Shown here piece by piece: positions 43,814-52,538 of a stretch of DNA of 64,000 nt; within the stretch, counting starts at the first letter, position 1; every line of letters starts with the position of its first letter. A model generated the notes under the pieces. It saw only the letters and a program-made list of their open reading frames with translations. It searched no databases and was not told the origin of the DNA. The translations under genes and the position numbers were made by a program. The DNA lies in assembly GCF_014199295.1 (NCBI RefSeq), contig NZ_JACIJH010000001.1, positions 496,001 through 560,000 on the forward strand. The letters run 5' to 3'. Source of the DNA: Sphingopyxis panaciterrulae. Lineage in GTDB: Bacteria > Pseudomonadota > Alphaproteobacteria > Sphingomonadales > Sphingomonadaceae.

Positions 43814-45049
43814 ATGACCCGAATCCTCCACGTGCTCGACCACAGCCTGCCCGCGCATAGCGGCTACACCTTTCGCACCCGCGCGCTGATGAAGGCGCAG
43901 GCGGCGAAGGGGTGGGCGGTCGCGGGAGTGACGGGGGTGCGTCAGCCCGATTCGGGCGGGAAAACGGGAGCGGACGGCGAGACGGTCGACGGGCTGACCT
44001 TCTATCGCACGCCGTCGATCGCGCCGGTGCGTTCGCCGATCCGCGAATGGCGCGAGATCGGCGCGCTCGCGTCGCGGATCGAGGCGCTCGTGCGCGCCTG
44101 GCAGCCCGACCTGCTCCACGCCCATTCGCCGGTGCTCGACGCGATGGCGGCGCTGCGCGTCGGCAAGCGCCTCGGCATCCCAGTGCTGTACGAGATTCGC
44201 GCCTTCTGGGAAGATGCGGCGGTCGGCAACGGTACGGGGCGCGAGCACAGTGCGCGCTATTATCTGACCCGCACCCTCGAGACCCGCGCGGTGAAGGCGG
44301 CCGATGCGGTCGCGGTGATCTGCGACGGGCTGCGCGGCGATCTGATCGCGCGCGGGGTCGATCCCGCCAAGATCATCGTCTCGCCCAATGGGGTCGACCT
44401 CGACCTGTTCGGCGATCCGCCGCCGCGCGATGCGGCGCTGGCCGCGCGGCTGGGGCTGGGCGATGGGGACGCGGTGATCGGTTTCATCGGCAGCTTCTAT
44501 GATTATGAGGGGATCGGCGATCTGATCGCGGCGATGCCCGCGCTCGCCGCGGCCCAGCCGCGTGCGCGGCTGCTGCTCGTCGGCGGCGGGCCGATGGAGG
44601 ATGCGCTGAAGGCGCAGGCGGCCGCGTCTCCGGTCGCGGACCGCATCCGCTTCGTCGGCCGCGTGCCGCACAGCGAGGTGGATCATTATTATTCGCTGAT
44701 CGATATCCTTGCCTATCCGCGCAAGAAGATGCGGCTCACCGACCTCGTCACCCCGCTCAAGCCGCTCGAGGCGATGGCGCAGGGCAAGCTGGTCGCCGCC
44801 TCGGACGTCGGAGGACACCGCGAACTGATCGAGGACGGGGCGACGGGGACGCTGTTCGCGCCCGACGACCCGGCCGCGATCGCCGCCGCGCTTGCCGGTC
44901 TGCTCGGCCGCCGCGACCTGTGGGACGATCGGCGGCGCACGGCGCGGCTGTTCGTCGAAACCCATCGTAACTGGTCGTCAAACATTCTACGTTACGAACC
45001 GGTTTACCAGCGGCTGCTCGCGCACCGCGCGCCGTCGCTCGCGGCATAG
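43814..45049 (+). CDS. Glycosyltransferase, exosortase-A-associated type
   Basis: This 411-residue GT4-type enzyme starts MTRILHVLDHSLPAHSGYTF, keeps the donor-site segment SPNGVDLDLF, GFIGSFYDYEGIGDLI and YPRKKMRLTDLVTPLKPLEA (the E of the EX7E-like motif) and ends with a short helix. The LDHSLPxHSGYTFR opening is a signature of the PEP-CTERM/exosortase-A glycosyltransferase group (TIGR04063 type). It would add a sugar to a lipid-linked or polymer acceptor. It is divergent from the 53-residue gene and ligase, with a shared 108-base gap. Confidence 0.88.
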   Translation: MTRILHVLDHSLPAHSGYTFRTRALMKAQAAKGWAVAGVTGVRQPDSGGKTGADGETVDGLTFYRTPSIAPVRSPIREWREIGALASRIEALVRAWQPDLLHAHSPVLDAMAALRVGKRLGIPVLYEIRAFWEDAAVGNGTGREHSARYYLTRTLETRAVKAADAVAVICDGLRGDLIARGVDPAKIIVSPNGVDLDLFGDPPPRDAALAARLGLGDGDAVIGFIGSFYDYEGIGDLIAAMPALAAAQPRARLLLVGGGPMEDALKAQAAASPVADRIRFVGRVPHSEVDHYYSLIDILAYPRKKMRLTDLVTPLKPLEAMAQGKLVAASDVGGHRELIEDGATGTLFAPDDPAAIAAALAGLLGRRDLWDDRRRTARLFVETHRNWSSNILRYEPVYQRLLAHRAPSLAA

Positions 45050-45072
45050 GCGCTTCAGGGGAACGGGACGAG

Positions 45073-45885
45073 ATGGACGACAGCGTCGAAACGAGGCGGA
45101 CCGGAAAGGCGGGCGCGCTGCTGCGCGCGCTGCGTCCGGCGGTGCCCGCGGTCATCAGCGCTGCGGCGATGATCTTTCTCTTCGCCGCGGTGATGCCGCT
45201 GTCCTGGGTCGCCGGGATAAGCTGGAACCTCTATCTCGACCGCCTGTCGGATCTGTTCGTGCCGCCGGTCGGGAACGGCGGGCGGCTGGTGCTGGCGCTC
45301 GGCATGGCGGTCGTCGCCGCGCTGATCGCGGGGCTCGTCGCGCTGGCGCTCGCCAAGCCCCAGGCCGTCCGGCGCGCCCGCCGCCGGAACCTGGACGAGG
45401 CGGCCGACGATCCGCTGCCGCGCCGCCGTGCCGATTTTCACCCCGACGACCCGCCGCGCCCGCCGATCCGCGCCGGCCGCGATCTGCCCGCCGAAGGGCT
45501 GGGGCCGGTCGCATGGGTGGCGGACGAGCCGGCGGTCGAAGAGCGGGGCGAGGAAGAAGAGGAGGCGCTGGTCCTCGCCGATGTGGCGCCGGCCGTGTCC
45601 GAAGAGGACGCGGAGGAAAACCCGGCGGAAGAAAGCGAGCCGTGGCTCCAGCCCGCCGAGATCGCCGCGTCGCCGCTGCCCGACCCGGCGGACCGGTCGC
45701 TCGGCGCGATGGTCGCGCGCTTCGAGGCAGGACTGGCGCAGCGCCGCCAGACGCAGGCGGCGACGCCATCCACCGCTCCGGCGCTCGCCGACGCCGCCAA
45801 TGAGGATGGATCGGAGGATATCGATTTCGCGCTCGAAGCCGCGCTGTCGACGCTCCAGCGCCTCAACCGCAACGCCGCGGGTTAA
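45073..45885 (+). CDS. Uncharacterised membrane protein with acidic tail
   Basis: The 270-residue product has two membrane segments (VPAVISAAAMIFLFAAVMPL and RLVLALGMAVVAALIAGLVA) and a basic turn (RRARRRN). A proline-rich and then strongly acidic region follows (EERGEEEEEAL, EEDAEENPAEESEP). It lies 23 bases after the glycosyltransferase, likely the same transcript. The stop overlaps that of the convergent gene by four bases. No family recognised. Confidence 0.7.
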   Translation: MDDSVETRRTGKAGALLRALRPAVPAVISAAAMIFLFAAVMPLSWVAGISWNLYLDRLSDLFVPPVGNGGRLVLALGMAVVAALIAGLVALALAKPQAVRRARRRNLDEAADDPLPRRRADFHPDDPPRPPIRAGRDLPAEGLGPVAWVADEPAVEERGEEEEEALVLADVAPAVSEEDAEENPAEESEPWLQPAEIAASPLPDPADRSLGAMVARFEAGLAQRRQTQAATPSTAPALADAANEDGSEDIDFALEAALSTLQRLNRNAAG

Positions 45886-46208
45886 TCCTCCACCGTCAAT
45901 ATTTCGATCCTGAGGTCTCCCGGCGCCTCGCGTTCGACCGCGACGTCGGCGACGATATGGCCGAGCAGCCGAAATTCGACCGCGCCGAGATGCGCGTGCA
46001 GCGAGCGGGCCAGGTTTTCGCCCTCGTCGGCCGCGACGCTGCATGGGAACAGGTGGCGGGCGCCGACGAAATTGGCGCTGGCCCATGGCCGCAGCGTCGA
46101 GGCGTCGAGCAGCGCGACGCCGTGCGGCAGTTCGCGCGCCAGCAGGCGGCGCAGGCGGCGGTGCGGGCAGCCGGGACGCGCCGGCCGGACGGGCGACCAG
46201 CCGATCAT
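45882..46208 (-). CDS. Uncharacterised small protein
   Basis: The 108-residue product is basic at the N-terminus (RRLRRLLARELPHGVALLDA) and ends in an acidic beta-like segment (GDLRIEILTVED). It starts in ATGA overlap with the stop of the 83-residue gene upstream. These two form a pair divergent from the S24 regulator. No family recognised; cytoplasmic by absence of a signal or membrane helix. Confidence 0.65.
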   Translation of the reverse strand: MIGWSPVRPARPGCPHRRLRRLLARELPHGVALLDASTLRPWASANFVGARHLFPCSVAADEGENLARSLHAHLGAVEFRLLGHIVADVAVEREAPGDLRIEILTVED

Positions 46209-46456
46209 GACCGGCCTCCTCCGCGGCGTGCGCGCATCGCGCGGGTACGCCCGTCACCGCTGGGCCGATGCTGCTCGGCGCGCCATTTGTTCATGAAATG
46301 TTCTACGCGCGAGATGATCCGGTGCCCCGGCTCGCGTCCGCAGCGCAAGTCGGAGACGAGCCGCGGATCGCGCACCGCAGCCCGGCCGAAGACGCTCGGC
46401 GGCATCGCCGATTCGCGTAAAAAGGCCTCGATCCGTTGCAGCAATCTGCGCTCCAT
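46205..46456 (-). CDS. Small basic protein, divergent from S24 regulator
   Basis: This 83-residue protein (MERRLLQRIEAFLRESAMPP, then DPRLVSDLRCGREPGHRIIS and MRARRGGGRS) resembles a helix-turn-helix fragment. The segment SVFGRAAVRDPRLVSDLRCG fits an HTH rhythm and the C-terminus is arginine rich. The start lies 43 bases from the nearer TAGGA palindrome, so it is a candidate target of the neighbouring repressor. Its stop overlaps the next start (ATGA). Confidence 0.7.
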   Translation of the reverse strand: MERRLLQRIEAFLRESAMPPSVFGRAAVRDPRLVSDLRCGREPGHRIISRVEHFMNKWRAEQHRPSGDGRTRAMRARRGGGRS

Positions 46457-46498
46457 CTTTCGTCTCCCCGTCCATCGCGTTCCGGGCGAGTCGCCCGA

Positions 46499-46512
46499 TA
46501 GGATATTTCCTA
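46499..46512. promoter_or_regulatory. Candidate operator 1 of the S24 regulator
   Basis: TAGGATATTTCCTA is TAGGA-N4-TCCTA, a near-perfect palindrome in the divergent control region. A second copy with the same arms lies at 46538-46551 and a lone ATTTCCTA half-site at 46524-46531 between them. Centre spacing is 39 bp. Confidence 0.65.
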
Positions 46513-46537
46513 TCTGAAGCTCGATTTCCTACTTGTC

Positions 46538-46551
46538 TAGGAAAAATCCTA
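46538..46551. promoter_or_regulatory. Candidate operator 2 of the S24 regulator
   Basis: TAGGAAAAATCCTA repeats the TAGGA-N4-TCCTA pattern, ending 31 bases before the S24 gene start. Position fits negative autoregulation, with the sister site serving the divergent small genes. Confidence 0.65.
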
Positions 46552-46581
46552 TTGCTAGACGCAAAGCAGGAAGGACAGGTC

Positions 46582-47265
46582 ATGCCAGACTTTGCCGAGA
46601 TGGATTTCGCTGACGATCCGCGCGCCGCGCTCGACCGCCTGCTGCGGGACAGGCGCGTCGACTATGCCGAACTGTCGGCGCGCATCGGCCGCAACCCCGC
46701 CTATATCCAGCAATATATCAAGCGCGGATCGCCGCGCCGCCTGGCCGAGGAGGACCGCGCGCGCATTGCCGCCTATCTCGGCGTGCCGGAAGCGATGCTC
46801 GGCGGGCCGCTCCGGCGGGTCGCGGCGTCCGCCGCATCGCGCGGGCGCGACATGGTGCTGGTGCCCAAGCTCGCGATCGGCGCCTCGGCGGGCGCGGGGG
46901 CGAGCATCGATGGCGAGCCGGTCGAGGGGGCGGTCGCCTTTGACCCCAAATGGCTGCGCGACCTCGGCGCCGATCCGCGCGCGCTCAGCATCATCCGCGT
47001 CGCGGGCGATTCGATGGCGCCGACGCTCAGCGATGGCGACGACATATTGGTCGATGGGGGTGATGCCGCAGGGCGGCTACGCGACGGCATCTATGTGCTG
47101 CGGATGGACGATGGGCTGATGGTGAAGCGTATCGCCCGCGCGCCGGGGCCGGGGCGCATCGCGGTGATCAGCGACAATCCGCAATATCGAAGCTGGGACG
47201 ATCTGCCGATGGCAGCGGTGCAACTCGTCGGGCGCGTGGTCTGGACCGGGCGGCGGGTGCGGTGA
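46582..47265 (+). CDS. S24/LexA-type HTH repressor
   Basis: The 227-residue protein has an N-terminal helix-turn-helix (VDYAELSARIGRNPAYIQQY) and a C-terminal S24 peptidase fold with Ser in VAGDSMAPTL and Lys in LMVKRI, the LexA/CI catalytic dyad. Prophage-like repressors of this shape self-cleave or act as stress-sensing autoregulators; a clean Ala-Gly cleavage site is not obvious, though AGAGAS near residue 110 is possible. The ATG at 46582 has AGGACAGG in front. Two palindromes precede it, divergent small basic genes follow the other way. No phage structural genes are present. Confidence 0.88.
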   Translation: MPDFAEMDFADDPRAALDRLLRDRRVDYAELSARIGRNPAYIQQYIKRGSPRRLAEEDRARIAAYLGVPEAMLGGPLRRVAASAASRGRDMVLVPKLAIGASAGAGASIDGEPVEGAVAFDPKWLRDLGADPRALSIIRVAGDSMAPTLSDGDDILVDGGDAAGRLRDGIYVLRMDDGLMVKRIARAPGPGRIAVISDNPQYRSWDDLPMAAVQLVGRVVWTGRRVR

Positions 47266-47274
47266 CGCGGGACC

Positions 47275-47583
47275 CTAATAGGGGGCGGCCGTCATCGCTT
47301 CGATCTCATGGTCGAGCACTTCGGCGCGGCTGCATTGCTCTTCGTCGCCGCCGCGGCATTTCTCGGCCGCCTTGTCGCGCTGGCGGGTCAGCTTGCCCAG
47401 CTTCGCCTCGCGCTCGCGCACCGAGCGGCCGAGGTTGCGGTCGGCCTCCTCCTGGCTCGTCGTCGACCAGTCGGCGACCTTTCCCACCGCCTTCACCGGC
47501 GCGGTGACGACGGTTTTGACTGCGCTGACACAGCCGCCGAGAAGCAGCGGCAGGATCGACAGTGCGGCGATTGTGGTGCGCAT
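47275..47583 (-). CDS. Small putative lipoprotein
   Basis: This 102-residue protein has a signal with lipobox Cys at about 18 (MRTTIAALSILPLLLGGC), then a helical, highly charged segment (RQRDKAAEKCRGGDEEQCSRAEV) that may be a coiled coil. It is convergent with the S24 gene and divergent from the CBS-chemoreceptor. Such short lipoproteins are often outer-membrane located. No family recognised. Confidence 0.75.
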   Translation of the reverse strand: MRTTIAALSILPLLLGGCVSAVKTVVTAPVKAVGKVADWSTTSQEEADRNLGRSVREREAKLGKLTRQRDKAAEKCRGGDEEQCSRAEVLDHEIEAMTAAPY

Positions 47584-47774
47584 CTTGGCTTGTCCTCCAG
47601 ACGATGGCCGTCCTTCGCATATCGCAGCCGACCTGAACAGAATGTTGCGATGGACGGAAGGGAGCGGCCGCTCTTTCTGTCATATAGCTGAAACAATTGG
47701 TTAAATTGACATTTACCCTCCTTTTGTAGGGCGGCTGCGATCCATCCGCTGCCCACCAAAGGAATCGCAACCCC

Positions 47775-49052
47775 GTGGATATCGTCCTGCCCTCATCCTA
47801 TGGCCACTCCGTCGTGGTTCGCCGCGACGCGCATCTTTCGGAGGTTATCGACATTTTCCGGAGTCATCCCGATCTGCGGATACTCGCGGTCGTCGACGCC
47901 GGACACCGCCCGATCGGGCTCATTCGGGAGCAGCGGGTACGCGAGCTTCTTTTCTGTCCCTATTGGTTTTCGCTGATGCAGAATCCGACGGTCGGCGGCT
48001 CGATCGATTCGATGGTCGAGCCCTGTCTGTCGCTCGATGCCGATCAGCCGGTGGCCGCGTTGCTGAAGCGGGTTTCGCAGGCGCCGGAGCAGAAAGGGGT
48101 GGTGCTGATCCGGGATGGACGGTTCGTCGCGACGCTCGACCCGGCGCAGCTCGCGCAGCTCGCCATGCACCGGGAGGTCGAACGGGCGAGCGAAGGATCG
48201 GCGCGCGCAGGCAAGGTCGACGAAGCCGCGCGCCGCTTCGAGGCCGACATCGCGGCGCTGACCGCCACCCTCTCCGACATCGCGCGCGGGGCCGAGACGA
48301 TGGCGGTCCGCCTGTCGGACCGTGCGCGCGGGACGGGGCAGGACGCCGCGATGGTCGCCGGCGCGACGGTGCAGTCGCTCGCCGGGCTGCAGGAACTGGG
48401 TGATCGCGGCCGCGCGCTTGCCGATACGATGGCGCAGATCGTCGGCGATGGCGCCCGCGCCCGCGGGATTCGCCATCAGGCCTATCTGAAAATACGCCAG
48501 GCGGGCGAGCAGGCGACCGCACTCCGCGCCGCGAGCCAGTCGATCGAGCAAATGCTCGCACTGATCGTCGATATGGCGCGGCGGACCAACATGCTTGCCC
48601 TGAACGCAGGGATAGAAGCCGCGCACGCCGGCGACGCGGGACGGGGCTTCGCCGTGGTCGCGGCGGAGGTCAAGGCGCTCGCCGCGCAGACGCGGACGGC
48701 GGCGGGCGACATCGCCGGCCATGTCGCGGACATACGCGGCATCGTCGCACTGGTCGCCGACGGCTTTGCCGAAGTGGAGCGGGCGATCGACGCGAACAAC
48801 GGCTTTTCGGACGCGGTCGACCGGGCGGTCGATGGGCAGAGCGCGACAACCTTGCTGATCGCCGGTTATGTCGAGCAGGCGGTCGCGGCGGGGCGCGAGA
48901 TCGACACGCGCGTTCGCGATATCGGCCGCGGCGCGTCGGCGGTCGGCGAGGGCGCCGAATCGCTCGGCCGGATGTCGGCGGGGCTGACCGACGCCGCCCT
49001 CTCGCTCCAGCAGCGGGCGCGCCATTTCGTCGAGGCCGTCGCAGCCGCCTGA
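47775..49052 (+). CDS. Soluble CBS-domain chemoreceptor-like protein
   Basis: The 425-residue protein lacks membrane helices. Residues about 8-125 resemble a CBS pair ([40 protein letters not shown]). A long helical region follows with the hairpin tip of methyl-accepting proteins, [20 protein letters not shown], then [19 protein letters not shown]. It could sense a nucleotide through the CBS part and signal to CheA. No che genes are adjacent. The start is a GTG at 47775. Confidence 0.85.
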   Translation: MDIVLPSSYGHSVVVRRDAHLSEVIDIFRSHPDLRILAVVDAGHRPIGLIREQRVRELLFCPYWFSLMQNPTVGGSIDSMVEPCLSLDADQPVAALLKRVSQAPEQKGVVLIRDGRFVATLDPAQLAQLAMHREVERASEGSARAGKVDEAARRFEADIAALTATLSDIARGAETMAVRLSDRARGTGQDAAMVAGATVQSLAGLQELGDRGRALADTMAQIVGDGARARGIRHQAYLKIRQAGEQATALRAASQSIEQMLALIVDMARRTNMLALNAGIEAAHAGDAGRGFAVVAAEVKALAAQTRTAAGDIAGHVADIRGIVALVADGFAEVERAIDANNGFSDAVDRAVDGQSATTLLIAGYVEQAVAAGREIDTRVRDIGRGASAVGEGAESLGRMSAGLTDAALSLQQRARHFVEAVAAA

Positions 49053-49148
49053 GGCAGTGTGCGACGAAGGGTTGTCGTACGCGCTCCTGCTGATAACGTC
49101 GCTTCGCGCCGGCGGTGCCCATGATCGCCGGCGGGAGGAGAGGGTCAT

Positions 49149-49871
49149 ATGAGCAATATGCAAAAGGGACTGGCCGAGTTCATCGGCACCTTCTGGCTGG
49201 TTTTCGGCGGCTGCGGCAGCGCGGTGATCGCGGCGGGCTTTCCCGACCTCGGGATCGGCTTCCTCGGCGTCGCTTTGGCGTTCGGTCTGACCGTCGTGAC
49301 CATGGTCTATGCGATCGGCCATATCTCGGGGGGCCATCTCAATCCGGCGGTCACCGTCGGCCTGTGGGCGGGCGGGCGCTTCGATGCGCGCGACATCCCG
49401 CTCTATGTGATCGCGCAGGTGCTGGGCGCGATCGTCGCCGCCTGGCTGCTCTACTATATCGCGCAGGGCAGCCCGGGGTTCGACATCGCCAACGGGCTGG
49501 CGGCGAACGGCTTCGACGCGGGGTCGCCCGGCGGTTACGACATCTGGTCGGCGCTCATCATCGAAATCGTGCTGACCGCGGGCTTCGTGTGGGTGATCAT
49601 GGGTTCGACCGACGGCCGCGCGCCGGCGGGTTTCGCGCCGCTCGCAATCGGGCTCGCGCTGACCCTGATCCACCTGATCTCGATTCCGGTGACGAACACG
49701 TCGGTCAATCCGGCGCGCAGCACCGGGCCGGCGCTCGTCGTCGGCGGCCTTGCGTTCCAGCAATTGTGGCTCTTCTGGGTCGCGCCGCTGATCGGCGGAT
49801 CGGTCGGTGGCTGGCTCTATCGCACGGTCGGCGCCGACGCCTTTCCCAAGCCCAATATCGAGGGCGACTGA
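49149..49871 (+). CDS. aqpZ: Aquaporin Z
   Basis: The 240-residue channel has six membrane helices and both pore motifs, HLNPAVT near 64 and SVNPARS near 186, plus AqpZ-type spacing ([28 protein letters not shown]). It moves water across the inner membrane. GGGAGGAG precedes the ATG. A strong inverted repeat follows, shared with the convergent galU. Confidence 0.95.
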   Translation: MSNMQKGLAEFIGTFWLVFGGCGSAVIAAGFPDLGIGFLGVALAFGLTVVTMVYAIGHISGGHLNPAVTVGLWAGGRFDARDIPLYVIAQVLGAIVAAWLLYYIAQGSPGFDIANGLAANGFDAGSPGGYDIWSALIIEIVLTAGFVWVIMGSTDGRAPAGFAPLAIGLALTLIHLISIPVTNTSVNPARSTGPALVVGGLAFQQLWLFWVAPLIGGSVGGWLYRTVGADAFPKPNIEGD

Positions 49872-49879
49872 ACGGAACG

Positions 49880-49909
49880 CGCCGGCCGGTCGCCGCCCGG
49901 CCGGCGTTT
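49880..49909. terminator. Bidirectional terminator between aqpZ and galU
   Basis: CGCCGGCCGG and CCGGCCGGCG form a 10-bp stem around TCGCCGC between the two convergent stop codons, followed by TTTCC on the plus strand. Confidence 0.7.
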
Positions 49910-49910
49910 C

Positions 49911-50774
49911 CTATTTGAGCAGGTCGATCGCGAAGGCGCGCACTTCGTCGGCCATGTCGGGTCGTTCGAGCGCGAGCGCGAGATTGGCCTGAATATAGCC
50001 GGCCTTCGATCCGCAGTCATAGCGCACGCCGTCGAAGGTCACGGCATGAAACGCCTGCCGGCCGATCATGGCCGCCATCGCGTCGGTGAGCTGAATCTCG
50101 CCGCCGGCCCCCTTCCCCTGCGTTTCGAGCACGCGCATCACCTCGGGCTGGAGGATGTAGCGGCCCGAGATGATCAGGTTCGAGGGCGCGTCGGCGACCG
50201 GGGGCTTTTCGACCAGCCCGGTGACTTCGGTGAGCGCACCATCGGCTCTGCCGGGCGCGATGACGCCGTAGCTGGACACCTGTTCGCGCGGGATTTCGAG
50301 GACAGAGATCAGATTGCCGCCGACCTTGTGATAGGCGTCGACCATCTGCTTCATGCAGCCGGGCGAGCCGTGCATGAATTCGTCGGGGAGGAAGATGGCG
50401 AAGGGTTCGTCGCCGACGATGTCGCGCGCGCACCAGATGGCATGGCCGAGTCCGAGCGGCTCCTGCTGGCGAACATAGGCGCAATTGCCGGGGCCGAGGC
50501 GGGTGGGTTCGAGCACCGACAGATTCTTGCCGCGCTCCGACATCGTCTTTTCGAGCTCGAAGGCGATGTCGAAATGATCCTCGATCGCGCTCTTGCCGCG
50601 CCCGGTGACGAAGATCATCTGCTCGATCCCCGCTTCGCGCGCCTCGTCGACGGCATATTGGATCAGCGGCCGGTCGACGACGGGCAGCATTTCCTTGGGG
50701 ATCGCCTTGGTGGCCGGAAGGAACCGGGTGCCGAGACCGGCGACGGGAAAGACGGCTTTGCGGATCGGCTTCAT
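49911..50774 (-). CDS. galU: UTP-glucose-1-phosphate uridylyltransferase
   Basis: This 287-residue nucleotidyltransferase starts MKPIRKAVFPVAGLGTRFLP and carries the GLGTRFLPATKAIPKEMLPV motif. Others are VDRPLIQYAVDEAREAGIEQ, the Asp/Glu sugar site (DEFMH) and EIQLTDAM. It makes UDP-glucose for exopolysaccharide, lipopolysaccharide and trehalose synthesis. Only 46 bases separate it from the OmpA-like gene at the end of the cyclic-di-GMP set, so they may be transcribed together. Confidence 0.95.
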   Translation of the reverse strand: MKPIRKAVFPVAGLGTRFLPATKAIPKEMLPVVDRPLIQYAVDEAREAGIEQMIFVTGRGKSAIEDHFDIAFELEKTMSERGKNLSVLEPTRLGPGNCAYVRQQEPLGLGHAIWCARDIVGDEPFAIFLPDEFMHGSPGCMKQMVDAYHKVGGNLISVLEIPREQVSSYGVIAPGRADGALTEVTGLVEKPPVADAPSNLIISGRYILQPEVMRVLETQGKGAGGEIQLTDAMAAMIGRQAFHAVTFDGVRYDCGSKAGYIQANLALALERPDMADEVRAFAIDLLK

Positions 50775-50820
50775 GGCGGTCCACTAGCCGTGTTCGATGA
50801 ACAAGAAAAGACAGGGGGCG

Positions 50821-51319
50821 TCAGGGCGTGACGATTATCACGACGCGACGATTGTCGCGGCGTCCCTCTGCGGTTTCGTTGCTCGACAGCGGCAGCGCCT
50901 CGCCGCGGCCGATGACCTGATCGGGCGTCAGGCGCATCCCGCCCGCGCGCAGCGGCGCCGCCACCGCCTCTGCGCGCGCCTGCGACAGCGCCAGATTATA
51001 GGATTCGGCGCCGATCGAATCGGTATGTCCCTCGACCCGCGCGGTATCGATGCCGACCGAAAGCAGGCGGTGAGCCAGCGTTTCGATCCGCGTCTGCTGG
51101 TCGGGCGGCACCTGACTCTCGTCGAACGGGAAGAGCAGCCGCTCGCTGAGCGACAGCGACCAGTCGGGGTCGCCCGCGGTGAACCCTTCCGAGGTCAGTA
51201 CCGCGATCTGCTCGGCGGTGAAGCCCGACGGACGCGGCAGGCTCTGGCACGCGGCGAGCAGCGCGGCGCAGACGAGCAGGATGAGGCTGCGGAGCGGGCG
51301 GGGGAGCGGTCAGGGGCAT
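50821..51319 (-). CDS. YfiB-like OmpA lipoprotein, apparent frameshift near start
   Basis: The conserved C-terminal OmpA domain (GHTDSIGAESYNLALSQARA and GRGEALPLSSNETAEGRRDNRRV) is intact and reads to the stop at 50821. Upstream the same frame encodes RPLRSLILLVCAALLAACQS, a lipoprotein signal with LLAAC lipobox, but has no ATG, GTG or TTG before a TGA. Removing one base from the run of five identical bases at 51300-51304 joins it to the ATG at 51319, giving MPLTAPRPLRSLIL as start. The gene follows the diguanylate cyclase and would encode the outer-membrane partner that sequesters YfiR. Either a sequencing slip or a real inactivating frameshift is possible. Confidence 0.7.
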
Positions 51320-51338
51320 GGCATCTTCATCCGTCAGA

Positions 51339-52538
51339 TCAGTTGCGATTCTTGAACTTGTCGACATACATGCCGGCGTCGGCGGCGGTGAGCAGCGCGG
51401 TGCCGTCGTCGCCGTCCTCGGGATAGAGGGCGACGCCGATGCTCACGCCGATGCGATAGGTATCGCCGCCGGGCAGGCCGATCGGCTCGGCCATGCTGTG
51501 CCGGATACGGTCGGCAAGCTCGTCGGCCTCGCGCCGCGCCTCGACTGGGTCGACGATCACGACGAACTCGTCGCCGCCCACCCGCGCCGCAAAATCCTGT
51601 TTGCGCAGCGTCGCCTTGATCCGTTCCGACATCGCGACCAGCACCGCATCGCCCGCGGCATGGCCGAAATTGTCGTTGGCCGTCTTGAACTGGTCGGCGT
51701 CGATGAACAGCAGCGCAAGTCCCGCGCCGCGCTGTGCCGCGGCCTCGATCCGCCGCGCGAGCTGCTCGTCGAAGGCAGCGCGGTTCGGCATCGCCGTCAG
51801 CGTGTCATGGCTGGCGCGATGGGCAAGCATCGCCCGCTCGCTTTCCATATGGCCCTGCCACCCTTCCAGTTCGTCGAGCAGCGCGTTGATGTCGCCGCCG
51901 AGCCGGTCGAGCTCGGCGATGCCGAGCGGCTCGACACGCTTGTCGAAGCGGCGGTGGAGCCGAACGTCGTGGGCGACGGTCGCGATCTCGTTCAGCGGCT
52001 TCACCAGCTCATATTCGAAGCGGCGCGCGAGCATGATGGTGCCGATCGCGGTGATGAGCAGGCAGACGAGGCCGGCGAACAGCCCGAGGCGTATATAGTC
52101 GGTCAGTGCGGTCGAATTGCCCCAGACCTCGATCGTCCCGATCGCCGAGCCGTTGCGGCGCACGGTCAGCCCGAACGAGCGCGGGAAGAAGATTCCGGTC
52201 AGTATCGGCGCCGGGTCCGCCGCTGGGGACCGCCATTCGGTCAGCGTCCGTCCGCGATCGTCGAGCACGCGGAGCCTCTGGATGCCGGGGGTGCGGGTCA
52301 GCGGCGCAAGACCCTCGCGCGCCGCCTGCGGGTCGTTGAACACCAGCGCCGGCTCGACGCCATAGGCGCCGAGCTGCGCGGCAAGCTCCAGATTGCCGTC
52401 GGCATAGCCGCGCAGCGCCGAAATGCCGGCGAACAATATGGTGATGCCCGACAGCGCCACCGCGAACAGGGTGATGCCGAAATGAAAGCGCGACAGCAGC
52501 CGCTGCAGCGTGGTGTGGCGGACGGCTCGATCGGTCAT
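51339..52538 (-). CDS. Diguanylate cyclase, YfiN-like
   Basis: The 399-residue protein has a membrane helix near 20-42 (FGITLFAVALSGITILFAGI), a periplasmic CHASE8-like sensor and a second helix (LGLFAGLVCLLITAIGTIML). A HAMP linker and a GGDEF domain with an intact VGGDEF signature follow. This is the architecture of YfiN/TpbB, which makes cyclic di-GMP unless YfiR binds its periplasmic part. Its start overlaps the YfiR-like stop (ATGA). The OmpA-lipoprotein gene follows. Confidence 0.9.
   Translation of the reverse strand: MTDRAVRHTTLQRLLSRFHFGITLFAVALSGITILFAGISALRGYADGNLELAAQLGAYGVEPALVFNDPQAAREGLAPLTRTPGIQRLRVLDDRGRTLTEWRSPAADPAPILTGIFFPRSFGLTVRRNGSAIGTIEVWGNSTALTDYIRLGLFAGLVCLLITAIGTIMLARRFEYELVKPLNEIATVAHDVRLHRRFDKRVEPLGIAELDRLGGDINALLDELEGWQGHMESERAMLAHRASHDTLTAMPNRAAFDEQLARRIEAAAQRGAGLALLFIDADQFKTANDNFGHAAGDAVLVAMSERIKATLRKQDFAARVGGDEFVVIVDPVEARREADELADRIRHSMAEPIGLPGGDTYRIGVSIGVALYPEDGDDGTALLTAADAGMYVDKFKNRN

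Noticed and set aside
47676-47730. AT-rich pocket with TTGACA between divergent genes
   Set aside because: Likely promoter-bearing but no -10 at a proper distance could be defended.
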